Of a stretch of DNA of 64,000 nucleotides, positions 34,482 to 45,064 are shown in pieces (the stretch's first letter is position 1; every line of letters begins with the position of its first letter). This DNA comes from Acinetobacter sp. ASP199 (GTDB lineage: Bacteria > Pseudomonadota > Gammaproteobacteria > Pseudomonadales > Moraxellaceae). The notes below the pieces were generated by a model that searched no databases, was not told the origin of the DNA, and was given only the letters and a program-made list of their open reading frames with translations. The position numbers were made by a program, and so were the translations under genes. The stretch covers positions 186,001-250,000 of the forward strand of contig NZ_CP062182.1 of NCBI RefSeq assembly GCF_022700675.1. Reading direction: 5' to 3'.

Positions 34482-35074
34482 TACAGGGTACCTTTGGTTG
34501 AAGCAACAGTATTGGCAGCACGTGGATCAACTTCACATGCCATACGCAATGCACGGGCAAATGCCTTAAATACGCTCTCGATCTGATGGTGACTGTTTTT
34601 ACCTTTTAGGTTGTCAATATGTAATGTCATCAGCGCGTGATTTACAAAGCCCTGGAAGAATTCAGAAAACAGGTCTACATCAAAACGGCCAATCATGGCT
34701 CGGGTAAATGGAATATCCATAAACAGGCCCGGACGACCAGACAGATCGACCACGACACGACTCAAAGACTCATCCAGCGGGGCATAGAAGTGACCATAAC
34801 GGCGTAAACCTTTCTTGTCACCCAATGCTTGTGCAAAGGCTTGACCCAAGGTAATACCACAATCTTCTACAGTATGGTGATCATCAATTTCCAGGTCGCC
34901 GTCACAATGAATATCAATATCAAACAGACCATGTCGCTTGATTTGATCAATCATATGATCTAAAAATGGAACACCAGTGTTTAAAGTGCCTTGACCAGTA
35001 CCATCGAGATTCAAGCGAACCCGAATTTTGGTTTCGTTGGTATTTCTTACCACTTCACTGATACGATCTGTCAT
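34481..35074 (-). CDS. hisB: Imidazoleglycerol-phosphate dehydratase HisB
   Basis: 197 aa from the ATG at 35074, 8 bases after GAGGA. Metal-binding motifs [36 protein letters not shown] and [17 protein letters not shown] monofunctional dehydratase without the phosphatase domain of E. coli HisB. It dehydrates IGP to imidazole acetol phosphate. Translationally coupled to hisH. Confidence 0.97.
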   Translation of the reverse strand: MTDRISEVVRNTNETKIRVRLNLDGTGQGTLNTGVPFLDHMIDQIKRHGLFDIDIHCDGDLEIDDHHTVEDCGITLGQAFAQALGDKKGLRRYGHFYAPLDESLSRVVVDLSGRPGLFMDIPFTRAMIGRFDVDLFSEFFQGFVNHALMTLHIDNLKGKNSHHQIESVFKAFARALRMACEVDPRAANTVASTKGTL

Positions 35075-35170
35075 AGACACGTTCCTCAAATACGTCAAAA
35101 TGATTGATGTAGAAAATATTTTCGCCGTGACGACGTCACCGCATATTAGATTGCTCAGGAGGGTTTATCA

Positions 35171-35548
35171 ATGCCTATAACCGTACATGCCTATACTTCT
35201 TTGGAAAATGATGAAGTGCGCAGCCAGCTTGAGCGACTGTATGACACCAGCCCGGAATTTAGTGATGGGGCCGATGCCATGGAACAACTAGAGCAAAACC
35301 TGCAACAGTATAGCGTACTTTACACTGCAGAATTTAATACCCGTATTATTGGTGCGATCTGGTGCACTGGTCAAGGCGAAACCCGCCTGCTGGAGTATGT
35401 GGTTGTGCATCCGGCCAATCGCGGACGCGGAGTTGCAGAAAGGCTGGTCAGTGAAGCCTGCCGAATGGAAGAAGAAAAAGGTGTGAAGGTATTTGAACCT
35501 GGCTGTGGCGCGATTCATCGCTGTCTGGAGCATATTGAAAAAATCTAG
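35171..35548 (+). CDS. GNAT-family protein, PanZ/PanM-like
   Basis: 125 aa; AGGAGGG upstream of the ATG. The acetyl-CoA-binding signature is VVVHPANRGRGVAERLV (~residues 76-92). The small size and layout resemble the PanZ (PanM) acetyl-CoA sensors that drive maturation of aspartate decarboxylase PanD; the catalytic role may be absent. Divergent from hisB. Confidence 0.7.
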   Translation: MPITVHAYTSLENDEVRSQLERLYDTSPEFSDGADAMEQLEQNLQQYSVLYTAEFNTRIIGAIWCTGQGETRLLEYVVVHPANRGRGVAERLVSEACRMEEEKGVKVFEPGCGAIHRCLEHIEKI

Positions 35549-35562
35549 ACTTTTCCTGTATT

Positions 35563-35588
35563 AAGGCAGCCTTAGGGCTGCTTTTTTA
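35563..35588 (+). terminator. Terminator after GNAT gene
   Basis: GCAGCC / GGGCTGC hairpin followed by six T. Confidence 0.75.
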
Positions 35589-35741
35589 TGCAGTTTTTTA
35601 ACTAAAAATGAATAATTTAGGCCGTTTCACTTAAAAATTAAGCAATTGATAATTAAATCTGCTGTAAAAGTAGGCGATTGATAAAAATTATACTTTTCAT
35701 GCTTGACGGCATTGGGCTGAAACGGTTTAATACACGTCATC

Positions 35742-35817
35742 GGCGTGATAGCTCAGTAGGTAGAGCAACGGATTGAAAATCCGTGTGTCCCCAGTTCGAT
35801 CCTGGGTCTCGCCACCA
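35742..35817 (+). tRNA. tRNA-Phe (anticodon GAA), copy 1
   Basis: 76 nt with CCA; anticodon stem-loop GGATTGAAAATCC, T-arm CCCAGTTCGATCCTGGG. The acceptor GGCGTGA / TCTCGCC contains a T-T mismatch at pair 5-68. Confidence 0.96.
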
Positions 35818-35841
35818 TATTCAAAACGATTTAAAGTTTTC

Positions 35842-35870
35842 AATCCCTGATCCCATCAGGGATTTTTTTT
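35842..35870 (+). terminator. Terminator after tRNA-Phe copy 1
   Basis: AATCCCTGAT CCC ATCAGGGATT then T-run. Confidence 0.85.
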
Positions 35871-35952
35871 GGGTTAAATTTTACACATTCAATCATTTTT
35901 TTTCTAATTTCGATTGACTAATGTGTGCAGATACGGCTTAATACACCGCATC

Positions 35953-36028
35953 GGCGTGATAGCTCAGTAGGTAGAGCAACGGATTGAAAATCCGTGTGTC
36001 CCCAGTTCGATCCTGGGTCTCGCCACCA
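35953..36028 (+). tRNA. tRNA-Phe (anticodon GAA), copy 2
   Basis: Identical to copy 1 across all 76 nt, 211 bp downstream, with a similar upstream promoter fragment (TTAATACAC...CATCGGCGTG) in both. Each copy has its own terminator, so they are separate transcripts. Confidence 0.96.
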
Positions 36029-36035
36029 TATTCGA

Positions 36036-36067
36036 AAAAACCTCAAACCATGTTTGAGGTTTTTTTT
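36036..36067 (+). terminator. Terminator after tRNA-Phe copy 2
   Basis: AACCTCAAAC / GTTTGAGGTT hairpin with T8. Confidence 0.85.
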
Positions 36068-36302
36068 CGCCTGTGATTTTGTTATTCAACAAAAAAATGA
36101 TCTTTTCTCATGATTCGGCTTTGAAACTATGAGCGTCATACTTGTCTAGCTTTCGAGATCATTGGCTTAATATGCCATTCATCTGAGCAGGCATGAGTTG
36201 TCCAAATAATCCATGTAATCTAATAGATAAGAATATTAAAAGCAGTTTATACGCCGTCAGTTGTACAATTTGGGTGATAGAAAACAAAGGGGAGGCAAGC
36301 CA

Positions 36303-36821
36303 ATGAATATCATGACAATGTCTGCATTTGGGTCTGTATTTGGAATCATGCTGGGCGCATTCAGTACGGGAGCACTGGCCGAGGATGAGAAAACGGTGCT
36401 AACACTGCCTACCCTGACGGTCATGGCTGAACCTGAACTGAGTAATGAAACTGGCTATGTGCCTTTTGTAGAGGAAGAAAAGACTCAGCGAGCCTTACAG
36501 CATCAGGTGATGCGTAGTGCTAAGGAAGCCCAGAATTTTGTGTTAAATGCACAGGTGATTGAAAATCTGGATTTTCAGCCGCAGATCCAGCCTGACTTCA
36601 GTTCGCTTTCTCCAATGCTGCAGCTATATGTCATGAGTATTGCCCAAGGTCTGCAATCCAGTGATCCAACTCAGGGTCTAAATATCATGCTACAGCCACT
36701 GGGGATTGACCGTAGCAATAGCCAATCTGCCGAATATCGTTTCCAGCTGCAAATTAATCCGGGTACGATCAAACAGGGTATGCAGGATTATTTCAATAAA
36801 CTTTCTCCTGCTCTCCCTTAA
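36303..36821 (+). CDS. Exported protein with LPTLTVMA motif, paralogue A
   Basis: 172 aa from the ATG at 36303, preceded by GGGGAGG. The signal peptide ends GAFSTGALAED. Directly after comes TVLTLPTLTVMAEPEL, then an amphipathic helical part and a C-terminal region (LQLYVMSIAQGLQSSDPTQGL). The gene at 37072 encodes a paralogue with the same layout. No catalytic motif. The LPTLTVMA stretch resembles the plug/TonB-box start of outer membrane receptors, without a receptor following. Confidence 0.75.
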   Translation: MNIMTMSAFGSVFGIMLGAFSTGALAEDEKTVLTLPTLTVMAEPELSNETGYVPFVEEEKTQRALQHQVMRSAKEAQNFVLNAQVIENLDFQPQIQPDFSSLSPMLQLYVMSIAQGLQSSDPTQGLNIMLQPLGIDRSNSQSAEYRFQLQINPGTIKQGMQDYFNKLSPALP

Positions 36822-36854
36822 GGCTAAATAAAATAGTTTAATCCTAAGTCTCTG

Positions 36855-36880
36855 AATCCTCGCCAGTCGGGGATTTTTTA
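36855..36880 (+). terminator. Terminator after paralogue A
   Basis: AATCC-rich stem pairing with GGGGATT followed by T6. Confidence 0.65.
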
Positions 36881-37071
36881 TATTCGAAATTCGTGGAAAT
36901 TTATCTTTTATTCAAAAGCAATCCGTATAAAAAAAATCGCTTAAATCGAATACCAGTAAGCAGGCTATATTGACCGTGTATCAACGCTCACAGTAATACT
37001 CAGCACCTTTACATAAGTTCAAGCAAGAATAAGGTTTCTCCCACTGAAATGACGATGCGGAGGTTTTCCTT

Positions 37072-37569
37072 ATGCGTCCCCTCGACACAACTTTTCTAAT
37101 GTTACTGAGCCTGTTTACTGCACTGCGGCTGGTCGATGCGCATGCTGAACCGGTGACCCTGCCGACACTGACCGTGATGGCCGATCGTGAACTGCGTGAA
37201 GAAACAGAATTCATGCTTCCCCTGCAAGAACAATCCAGTCAAAAACAGGCATTAAAGATGCGCATGATGAAGATTGAACGTGAACTGCAGGACTATACGG
37301 TCAATGCTGACTTTGCAGGTGATATTGAGATTCTACCCACCACGAATCCGGCACGACTGGATAACCTGCCACCGGGGCTGCAACAGTATGTGCAGGCCAT
37401 TGCTGATGGTTTGCGTTCTCCTGATCCACGTGATGGTATTTATCTGATGTTGGTACCTTTTGGTATTAACCGCAATGCAACGTCAGTTCAGGCGGCTCGG
37501 GAACAGTTCAATCCGAATAATGTTGACCGAACGCTAATTAATGAATGGTGCGCTGCGAATGGTTGTTAG
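37072..37569 (+). CDS. Exported protein with LPTLTVMA motif, paralogue B
   Basis: 165 aa; GGAGG lies 8 bases before the ATG. Signal peptide FLMLLSLFTALRLVDAHAE, then VTLPTLTVMADRELREE. The segment GLQQYVQAIADGLRSPDPRDGIYLMLVPFGINR mirrors paralogue A (LQLYVMSIAQGLQSSDPTQGL...LQPLGIDR). It ends EWCAANGC with two cysteines, absent in A. Tandem duplication with divergence; function unknown. Confidence 0.75.
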   Translation: MRPLDTTFLMLLSLFTALRLVDAHAEPVTLPTLTVMADRELREETEFMLPLQEQSSQKQALKMRMMKIERELQDYTVNADFAGDIEILPTTNPARLDNLPPGLQQYVQAIADGLRSPDPRDGIYLMLVPFGINRNATSVQAAREQFNPNNVDRTLINEWCAANGC

Positions 37570-37744
37570 ACAGGATTAAACGCTTCAGAGCTGGGTTAAA
37601 ACAGGAAGTTTAATTAAATTTCCTGGTAGGATGAACTGTGCCCTTGCATAGGGTTTTTGTATAGAAGAATTGATTTATGCCTAAAAAATCAGCATATTGA
37701 TTAAAAGGAAACCTATACATAACCTACAGCAGGGGAGCATGTGC

Positions 37745-38494
37745 ATGCCGCGTGTCTTTATGGTCCTGGCTGGTGCGACACTTGTTGTCTTTGCATGGCT
37801 ATTTTATCAATACACCGCGCAACAGCAGGATGAAGCCGAGCTGATTGAATATGAAACTGTTCTAAATGAAAAGACAGCTGAAATCTTTGAGCAGGCACAA
37901 GACTGGAGCAAGCCGATTCAGTTAGAGATTGAAGAAGACCGTCTGGATGGTGATTATGCGGTTATGGCGGAATATGTGCTGGGACAGATGCGAGACCGCG
38001 CCGAGGGACGTAACCAGTATTTGCGAGATCTGAAAGCGGCAAACTGGGAGCATTTTCTGGATATTGATCGCTTGGAGAAAGATCAGGCTCAAGGCTATAA
38101 AGAAACTGAGGCCATGCTCAAGCAGGTGCATCAGATTGTGCGGAATTATGAGCAGACCATTCAGCGCCGTGAAGAAAACCAGATTGAACAGGTCAAACAG
38201 CTCGATATCAAACAGCGTTATCGTCAGCAGTTGGCACAGAGCCTGAAAGCAACCCAGCAGGAAAGTGATGCCTATGCCATCTTTGCAATTGAAAAGCAGA
38301 GTCTGGCCAAGGCTGATCAGCTATTTGCCTTGCTCAAAAAATATAAATGGGAAAAACGCAACCGCATGTTTATGTTCCATGATGAAAAAGCGGTTCAGCC
38401 CTTTATTGCATTATATAAAGATATTGAAAACCTGAATAAACAGATGCAGCAAATTAAGACCAAAAATCAGAAAATTGTCGAAGAGGCTTTGTAG
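37745..38494 (+). CDS. Membrane-anchored coiled-coil protein
   Basis: 249 aa from the ATG at 37745, 7 bases after GGGGAG. One N-terminal membrane helix (FMVLAGATLVVFAWLFYQY), then a long charged helical domain rich in Gln/Glu/Lys (~residues 30-249), predicted coiled coil facing the periplasm. No enzyme motif. Unknown family. Confidence 0.72.
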   Translation: MPRVFMVLAGATLVVFAWLFYQYTAQQQDEAELIEYETVLNEKTAEIFEQAQDWSKPIQLEIEEDRLDGDYAVMAEYVLGQMRDRAEGRNQYLRDLKAANWEHFLDIDRLEKDQAQGYKETEAMLKQVHQIVRNYEQTIQRREENQIEQVKQLDIKQRYRQQLAQSLKATQQESDAYAIFAIEKQSLAKADQLFALLKKYKWEKRNRMFMFHDEKAVQPFIALYKDIENLNKQMQQIKTKNQKIVEEAL

Positions 38495-38614
38495 CCTGAA
38501 AGAGCTATTTACCTGTAAATCATTGTGAACATGGCACCAAAAACATAAGCATGCTATAGATAAACAGGAAATTATCAGCTGTATAGAATGGCGCGAGAAC
38601 AGGAGCAATGCTGC

Positions 38615-39487
38615 ATGACCCAGGACTTAGTCTGTTATAAAGAAATGCCGATCTGGACGCAGGAACGGATTCCTCAAGGCTTTCAGCGTTCACATAATAC
38701 CAAGGCAGGCACCTGGGCTAAACTAGAGGTTCTGAAGGGTGAGCTGAGCTTTGCCTTTGTTGATGAAAGCGGAGCAGTACAGTCTACCCATGTCTTTACA
38801 CCTGAGCAGCAACCACCATTTATTGAACCACAGCGCTGGCATCAGATTGTCTCTGCCAGTGCCGATGTAGAATGCCAGTTAAAATTCTATTGCACCCCAC
38901 AAGATTATTTTCATAAAAAATATGCGATTTCTCCAACGCATTCTGAAATTGTGGCTGCTACGTCTTATTTAACGGGTGGTCATGCATTAGATGTGGGCTG
39001 CGGGGAAGGACGGAATTCGCTATATCTGAACCAGATGCGCTATGAGGTCGATGCCTGGGATGTGAATTCCCAGAGCCTGGAAAAGTTTCAGCAGATTATT
39101 GATGCTGAAGATATTCAGCAGATTCATATTGCACAGCGGGATTTGAATGCTGATCCAAGCATTTTTGGCAATTATGATTTTATCTGCTGTACCGTGGTGA
39201 TGATGTTCCTGGAAGCCAAAACCATTCCGCCACTGATTGCTCAGATGCAGCAGGCGACCAAGATCAATGGCTATAACCTGATTGTCTGTGCCATGGATAC
39301 TGATGACATTCCAGCCCAACCAGACTTTCCTTTTGCCTTTAAGGAAGGTGAATTAAGTGCTCTCTATAAAGGCTGGAAGCTGATCAAATACAATGAGGAT
39401 GTTGGTGAGCTGTATCGTCGGGATGAGCAGGGCAATCATATCAAGCAGCATTTTGCTACGATGCTGGCACAGAAAGTCTTAGCTTAA
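38615..39487 (+). CDS. tehB: Tellurite-resistance-type methyltransferase TehB
   Basis: 290 aa from the ATG at 38615 (AGGAG upstream). The N-terminal cupin-like domain (IPQGFQRSHNTKAGTWAKLEVLKG, residues ~18-41) is fused to a SAM methyltransferase with ALDVGCGEGRNSLYL (~124-138) and the post-motif YDFICCTVVMMFL. This two-domain layout matches the Haemophilus influenzae form of TehB. It methylates tellurite or other soft metalloids; the physiological substrate is unclear. Confidence 0.87.
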   Translation: MTQDLVCYKEMPIWTQERIPQGFQRSHNTKAGTWAKLEVLKGELSFAFVDESGAVQSTHVFTPEQQPPFIEPQRWHQIVSASADVECQLKFYCTPQDYFHKKYAISPTHSEIVAATSYLTGGHALDVGCGEGRNSLYLNQMRYEVDAWDVNSQSLEKFQQIIDAEDIQQIHIAQRDLNADPSIFGNYDFICCTVVMMFLEAKTIPPLIAQMQQATKINGYNLIVCAMDTDDIPAQPDFPFAFKEGELSALYKGWKLIKYNEDVGELYRRDEQGNHIKQHFATMLAQKVLA

Positions 39488-39554
39488 TTTTTGAAATTTT
39501 AAATGCAGACTGATGATTTAGGTGCAGGCCGTATTTAAAAATAGAAGACAATAA

Positions 39555-39580
39555 AAAGGGATGTCAGAGGACATCCCTTT
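39555..39580. terminator. Bidirectional terminator
   Basis: AAAGGGATGTC AGAG GACATCCCTTT between convergent tehB and the Ala/Lys-rich gene. Confidence 0.85.
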
Positions 39581-39598
39581 GTAGTTTAAATTGCAGGC

Positions 39599-40093
39599 TT
39601 AAGCTGCTTTTTTAAACCAAGAGAACCAGCCTTTTTTCTCAGCTTTTACTGCTGCTTCAGCAGGTGCCGCTTTTGCAGCTTCTGCTTGTTGAGCTGCTTC
39701 AGTTTTTACTTCTGCTGTTTTAGCCATTGCTGTTTCTTTTGCTTCTGTAGTTTTTACTACCGCTTCTGTTTTTACTGCTTCGGCTTTAGTATTCGCTGCT
39801 TTTTTCATTTCAGCAGGTGTTGCTTTTGCTGCTTCTGCTTTTGCCTTAGCCGCTTTCTTTTCAGCTTCTGCTTTAGCAAGTGCTGCTTGTTTTTCAGTTT
39901 CCGCTTGAGCTACAGCAGATTTAGCTTTAGCTGTTGCAGTCGCTACTTTCGCTTGAGCTGGTGCAACGGCTTGAACAGCATTTGCTTGTACTTGCGCTTT
40001 CATTGCAGCGACAGGAGAAGTTGCTTCGGTCGCCATAGCAGAAGCTGAAGTTGCAACAATTGCAGTTGCTAAGATTGTTTTAAGCATAGTCAT
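39599..40093 (-). CDS. Exported Ala/Lys/Glu-rich helical protein
   Basis: 164 aa; AGGG 6 bases before the ATG. Signal peptide LKTILATAIVATSASAMAT. The mature part is nearly all Ala, Lys, Glu and Thr in repeated blocks (KAEAEKKAAKAKAEAAKA, TKAEAVKTEAVV), giving a long charged helix. It ends with a compact GWFSWFKKAA that could bind a membrane. Apolipoprotein-like in composition; function unknown. Confidence 0.75.
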   Translation of the reverse strand: MTMLKTILATAIVATSASAMATEATSPVAAMKAQVQANAVQAVAPAQAKVATATAKAKSAVAQAETEKQAALAKAEAEKKAAKAKAEAAKATPAEMKKAANTKAEAVKTEAVVKTTEAKETAMAKTAEVKTEAAQQAEAAKAAPAEAAVKAEKKGWFSWFKKAA

Positions 40094-40271
40094 GTTAAGC
40101 CCTATAGGATATAAGGAGAGATAGATGGAAATATCATACGCCTATAGAACTTAACTAGCTGATGGATAGAGTTTTAATGGTTGAATATTCAACTAAATTT
40201 ACAAAGGGATAACATTTTATTTAGTTAAGAATTATAATTATTTAAAACAAATAATTATTTTAGAGATTGTA

Positions 40272-40736
40272 GTGGGCGACCTTCAAACAAATGGATATAT
40301 TACTTGCTCATCTTGTAATACAGTAAATAAACTTAATCAAATTGGTGATCAAGGTCTTTATCATTGTGGTACTTGCCAAAACCCATTAATTTTCATTAAT
40401 AAAGAAAAACCTAAATCAGGTTTTATGAAAATTCTTGTTATTGCTGGATTGATTGGGGTTGCTGGTGGTGTAGGCATAGATCAAATAAAAGACGCTCTCA
40501 AACCCACTGAAATTAATTATTCGAAAATACAAACGAATTGGACTGATAAGCAGGTTAGGCAGTTTGATCTTAATTGTAAGGCAAATTTGGCTATGCAAAA
40601 GAAAAGATGGGATGCTGAACGTATTGATAAGACATGTACATGTTTTACGACGTACATAGTTGAAAATACTAATTATCCACTATGGGGTAAGTTAGATCCT
40701 AAAGTGGTTGATGCAGGTACAAATGAATGCATTTAG
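40272..40736 (+). CDS. Zinc-ribbon membrane protein, unknown function
   Basis: 154 aa, GTG start with GAG about 8 bases upstream. The N-terminal zinc ribbon is ITCSSCNTVNKL...YHCGTCQNPL (four Cys). One membrane helix follows (KILVIAGLIGVAGGVG, ~54-69), then a C-terminal extracytoplasmic domain with Cys in DLNCKA, TCTCF and NECI. Its last 10 bases overlap the next gene. AT-rich compared with the surroundings. Unknown role. Confidence 0.7.
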   Translation: MGDLQTNGYITCSSCNTVNKLNQIGDQGLYHCGTCQNPLIFINKEKPKSGFMKILVIAGLIGVAGGVGIDQIKDALKPTEINYSKIQTNWTDKQVRQFDLNCKANLAMQKKRWDAERIDKTCTCFTTYIVENTNYPLWGKLDPKVVDAGTNECI

Positions 40737-41062
40737 AAAATAATGAAAAAGATAAATTAAATTTAAATCCTAATTTAGAAAATTTTTTAAACTTAATTGA
40801 AGAAGTTTATACAGGTAATTTAAAGGCTTTTAGCGATGCATTTTCCGATGAAGATACTTCTTTTTATGAGCGCTTAAAAAAAGATATTCAGAGGGCAAAA
40901 CAAGGGTCATTAACCATTAAGAAAGAGGATGCATTGAAGAAATATATATTTTTTCTTGAATATAAGCAGTGGGAAAAGAATACAGGCGATAAATTTTCTA
41001 AGAAATTAGATCTACAAATAGATACAGCAATTGAAGCATTATGTAAGGCAACTGGGCAGTGA
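40727..41062 (+). CDS. 111-aa soluble hypothetical protein
   Basis: Overlaps the zinc-ribbon gene by 10 bases, so co-translated. Helical and charged (MHLENNEKDKLNLNPNLENF, then KEDALKKYIFFLEYKQWEK). No recognised domain. Same AT-rich character as its partner, suggesting the two arrived together. Confidence 0.65.
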   Translation: MHLENNEKDKLNLNPNLENFLNLIEEVYTGNLKAFSDAFSDEDTSFYERLKKDIQRAKQGSLTIKKEDALKKYIFFLEYKQWEKNTGDKFSKKLDLQIDTAIEALCKATGQ

Positions 41063-41073
41063 TACTGCCCAGT
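41051..41073. terminator. Hairpin between convergent genes
   Basis: Perfect 10-bp stem ACTGGGCAGT / ACTGCCCAGT around GAT. It includes the stop codon of the 111-aa gene; the T-run is weak. Confidence 0.65.
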
Positions 41074-41081
41074 ATTAAAAG

Positions 41082-41585
41082 TTATTTACATGCACCAGGT
41101 ACACGACATGCACAGCTTGAAGGAGCATGACAGGCGTGATCATCACCACAGCGTGCTTCAATTGTGAAATCAGGGTATGGGCCAAACCAAACTTCATAAA
41201 GTTTTTTAGTTCGTTGGAAAGTATCTTTCAAATTTTGTTGGTCGACTTCATCATGGATTCCAAAATATGGATAGTGGTGCAGATAAGCTCCAAAAATTTT
41301 CAAGCAATCCATGTGATAATTTCGAGTATCTAAAATGTGAGCATGCCAAAACTCATCAACAAGTTTATTAGGTACTAGCGTTTCTTTTGGATAGAAATAT
41401 TTTAACGCTAGAAAACGTTTATATTCTTGCTCTGCAAATTCGCAAACTTTTTTTGACATGGTTGCTTCATTACCTGATGTTAATTTAAATTTTAATTTAT
41501 TGAAATTTAAACTCTCAACCGAAGTCGGCATATTTGAGCTTGCTAGAGTAGTTTTATGGTTAAAGTCTATTGCTAAATTTCCCAT
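41082..41585 (-). CDS. GRDP-like (glycine-rich-domain-type) protein with Cys-rich tail
   Basis: 167 aa. VPNKLVDEFWHAHILDTRNY followed by FGAYLHHYPYFG matches the His-rich core I associate with the plant GRDP / DUF1399 group. The last ~23 residues form a separate cysteine-rich tail (ARCGDDHACHAPSSCACR then VPGACK) with five Cys and two His, suggesting metal binding or a peptide released after cleavage. No signal peptide. Function unknown. Confidence 0.65.
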   Translation of the reverse strand: MGNLAIDFNHKTTLASSNMPTSVESLNFNKLKFKLTSGNEATMSKKVCEFAEQEYKRFLALKYFYPKETLVPNKLVDEFWHAHILDTRNYHMDCLKIFGAYLHHYPYFGIHDEVDQQNLKDTFQRTKKLYEVWFGPYPDFTIEARCGDDHACHAPSSCACRVPGACK

Positions 41586-41674
41586 TTCTTTTTCCTTAGT
41601 AGGTTTATAGCGTTATTGCTATGTAGGAAATGTTGCCATGTACTTTTATTTGGATTAGGGAATTTTAAGGGACA

Positions 41675-41701
41675 AAAAACCCCGCACGAAGCGGGGTTTC
41701 T
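41675..41701 (-). terminator. Terminator of fadBA
   Basis: AAACCCCGC ACGAA GCGGGGTTT with T-run on the minus strand. Confidence 0.88.
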
Positions 41702-41725
41702 TTTATCTCAGTATTTAACTAAACA

Positions 41726-42898
<1,173 letters not shown>

Positions 42899-42910
42899 TC
42901 ACGTTGCTCC

Positions 42911-45064
42911 TTAACCGTAGAATTTTTTGTTGTTAGCAGCCATGTCACGCAACATTTGTGGCGCTTCATAAGCCTTACCTAAGTGTGCGTACTTGTCGCA
43001 AAGCGCAACGTATTCAGCAACACCTGTTTGGTCGATGTAACGGCATGGACCACCGCGGAATGGAGGGAAACCAACACCCATAATCATCGCCATATCTGCT
43101 TCAGAAGCAGTCGCTACAATGTTGTCTTCTAAGCAACGAACAGTTTCATTACAGAACGTAAGCATCATACGGTCAATGATTTCTTGAGCATCAAATTCAC
43201 GTTTCTCAGAAGTTGCAACAGATGCCACAAGTTCATACGCAGTTGGATCAACCACTTTGGCTTTTTTGCCTTTTTTGTCCAATTCGTATTTGTAGAAACC
43301 AACGTCATTCTTTTGACCAAGACGTTTGTTTTCGTACATGACTTGGATTGAGCCTTTGTAGTCAGGCTTCATACGGTCAGGGAAACCTTCCGCCATCACT
43401 TCTGCACCGTGAACGCCAGTATCAATACCAACAACGTCCATCAGGTAAGCAGGGCCCATAGGCCAGCCGAATTTTTCCATTACCTTGTCGATTTGCTGGA
43501 AGTCAGCACCATCTTTCAGTAACAGGTCAAATGCACCGAAGTAAGGGAACAGTACGCGGTTTACCAGGAAGCCCGGGCAGTCGTTGACCACGATTGGTGT
43601 TTTACCCATTTTCTGAGCAAGAACTACAGTGGTTGCAATCGCTTCAGCAGAAGTCTTCTCACCACGAATCACTTCTACCAATGGCATCATGTGAACAGGG
43701 TTAAAGAAGTGCATACCCACGAAGTTTTCAGGGCGTTCCAGGTTTTCAGCCAAACGTGTGATTGAAATTGTTGACGTGTTCGAAGCAATGATCGTGTTTT
43801 CACGAACTTTCGCTTCAGTTTCTTTCAGTACGATACCTTTCACTTTTGGATTTTCAGTCACCGCTTCAATCACGATGTCCACTTCTTTAAACTCGTCATA
43901 GCTTAAAGTTGGGCGGATGCGCGCAAGAGTTTCACCCATTTGAGCAGGTTTCATCTTCTTACGTTCAACTTGTTTGGTCAGTAAACCATTTGCTTCTTTC
44001 ATACCCAAAGCAAGTTGCGGATTACCAATGTCTTTCATGATGATTGGTGTGCCTTTGCTTGCCGCTTGGTAAGCAATACCACCACCCATGATCCCCGCGC
44101 CTAATACAGCTGCTTGGTTGACAGGGTGAGCACCTTTTTCATATTTCTTCGAAGTTTTCTTCACAATTTGGTCGTTAAGGAATAAACCAATTAACGCACC
44201 TGCTTGTGGAGTCACAGCCGCTTTAGCAAAACCTTGCGCTTCGATTTTCAATGCTTCATCACGTGGAAGGCTTGCACCTGCTTGTAATGAGTCTAGAAGA
44301 AGTTTTGGCGCTGGGTATTGAGCAGGATTTGCTTTTGCAAGCACTGCACCTTTCGCTGTATTGAATGCCATCATTTGTTCAAGCATGTTCAATTTAACAG
44401 GATCTAATTTTTCTTGGCGTTTTGCTTTCCAGTCTACACGGCCAGCAATTGCTTGTTTCACAAGGTCAATTGCAGCGTCTTGTAGTTTGTCTGCAGCAAC
44501 AACTGCATCAACAGCACCGTCTTTGAGCGCAGCAGCTGGCTTTTTCGGTGCAGCCATTGCCATCCATTCAACCGCATTGTCGATACCAATCACGCGGCTT
44601 AAACGAACCGTACCACCAAAACCAGGGTAGATACCCAGTTTGATTTCTGGAAGGCCAACTTGTGCAGCTTCTGACATCACACGATAGTCACACACTAAGC
44701 ACATTTCAAAACCGCCGCCCAATGCCATACCATTGATTGCAGCAACTTTAGGAACGTTTAGATCTTCAAACGCATTGAAGATGTCGTGAACAGGCAATGC
44801 CCAATCCACAATCGCTTGTTCGCCTTGAGCGAAGTTTTCACCGAATTCAGTGATATCTGCACCCACGATAAATGTAGATTTACCTGAAGTAACGATTAAA
44901 CCTTTGATGTCACCGTTTGCTTTAACAGCGTCAATTGCAGCTTTAAAATCTTCAATTGTTGCGCGGTTAAATTTGTTGACCGACTCACCTTGTAAGTCAA
45001 AGCGGAATTCTGCAATTCCGTCCGAAAGCATTTGGACGGTAATGGCATTGCCAGCGTGGATCAT
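42911..45064 (-). CDS. fadB: Fatty acid oxidation complex alpha subunit FadB
   Basis: 717 aa. The N-terminal enoyl-CoA hydratase domain contains [19 protein letters not shown] and [19 protein letters not shown], carrying both catalytic Glu. The C-terminal 3-hydroxyacyl-CoA dehydrogenase has the NAD motif [13 protein letters not shown] and [14 protein letters not shown] with the catalytic His. It forms a multienzyme with FadA. The 510-bp upstream gap holds its promoter. Confidence 0.97.
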   Translation of the reverse strand: MIHAGNAITVQMLSDGIAEFRFDLQGESVNKFNRATIEDFKAAIDAVKANGDIKGLIVTSGKSTFIVGADITEFGENFAQGEQAIVDWALPVHDIFNAFEDLNVPKVAAINGMALGGGFEMCLVCDYRVMSEAAQVGLPEIKLGIYPGFGGTVRLSRVIGIDNAVEWMAMAAPKKPAAALKDGAVDAVVAADKLQDAAIDLVKQAIAGRVDWKAKRQEKLDPVKLNMLEQMMAFNTAKGAVLAKANPAQYPAPKLLLDSLQAGASLPRDEALKIEAQGFAKAAVTPQAGALIGLFLNDQIVKKTSKKYEKGAHPVNQAAVLGAGIMGGGIAYQAASKGTPIIMKDIGNPQLALGMKEANGLLTKQVERKKMKPAQMGETLARIRPTLSYDEFKEVDIVIEAVTENPKVKGIVLKETEAKVRENTIIASNTSTISITRLAENLERPENFVGMHFFNPVHMMPLVEVIRGEKTSAEAIATTVVLAQKMGKTPIVVNDCPGFLVNRVLFPYFGAFDLLLKDGADFQQIDKVMEKFGWPMGPAYLMDVVGIDTGVHGAEVMAEGFPDRMKPDYKGSIQVMYENKRLGQKNDVGFYKYELDKKGKKAKVVDPTAYELVASVATSEKREFDAQEIIDRMMLTFCNETVRCLEDNIVATASEADMAMIMGVGFPPFRGGPCRYIDQTGVAEYVALCDKYAHLGKAYEAPQMLRDMAANNKKFYG

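Noticed and set aside
39686..40048. Plus-strand 120-aa frame rich in Cys, Phe and Ser
   Set aside because: It is the antisense shadow of the Ala/Lys-rich exported gene; the composition is a mirror of GCN/AAR codons.
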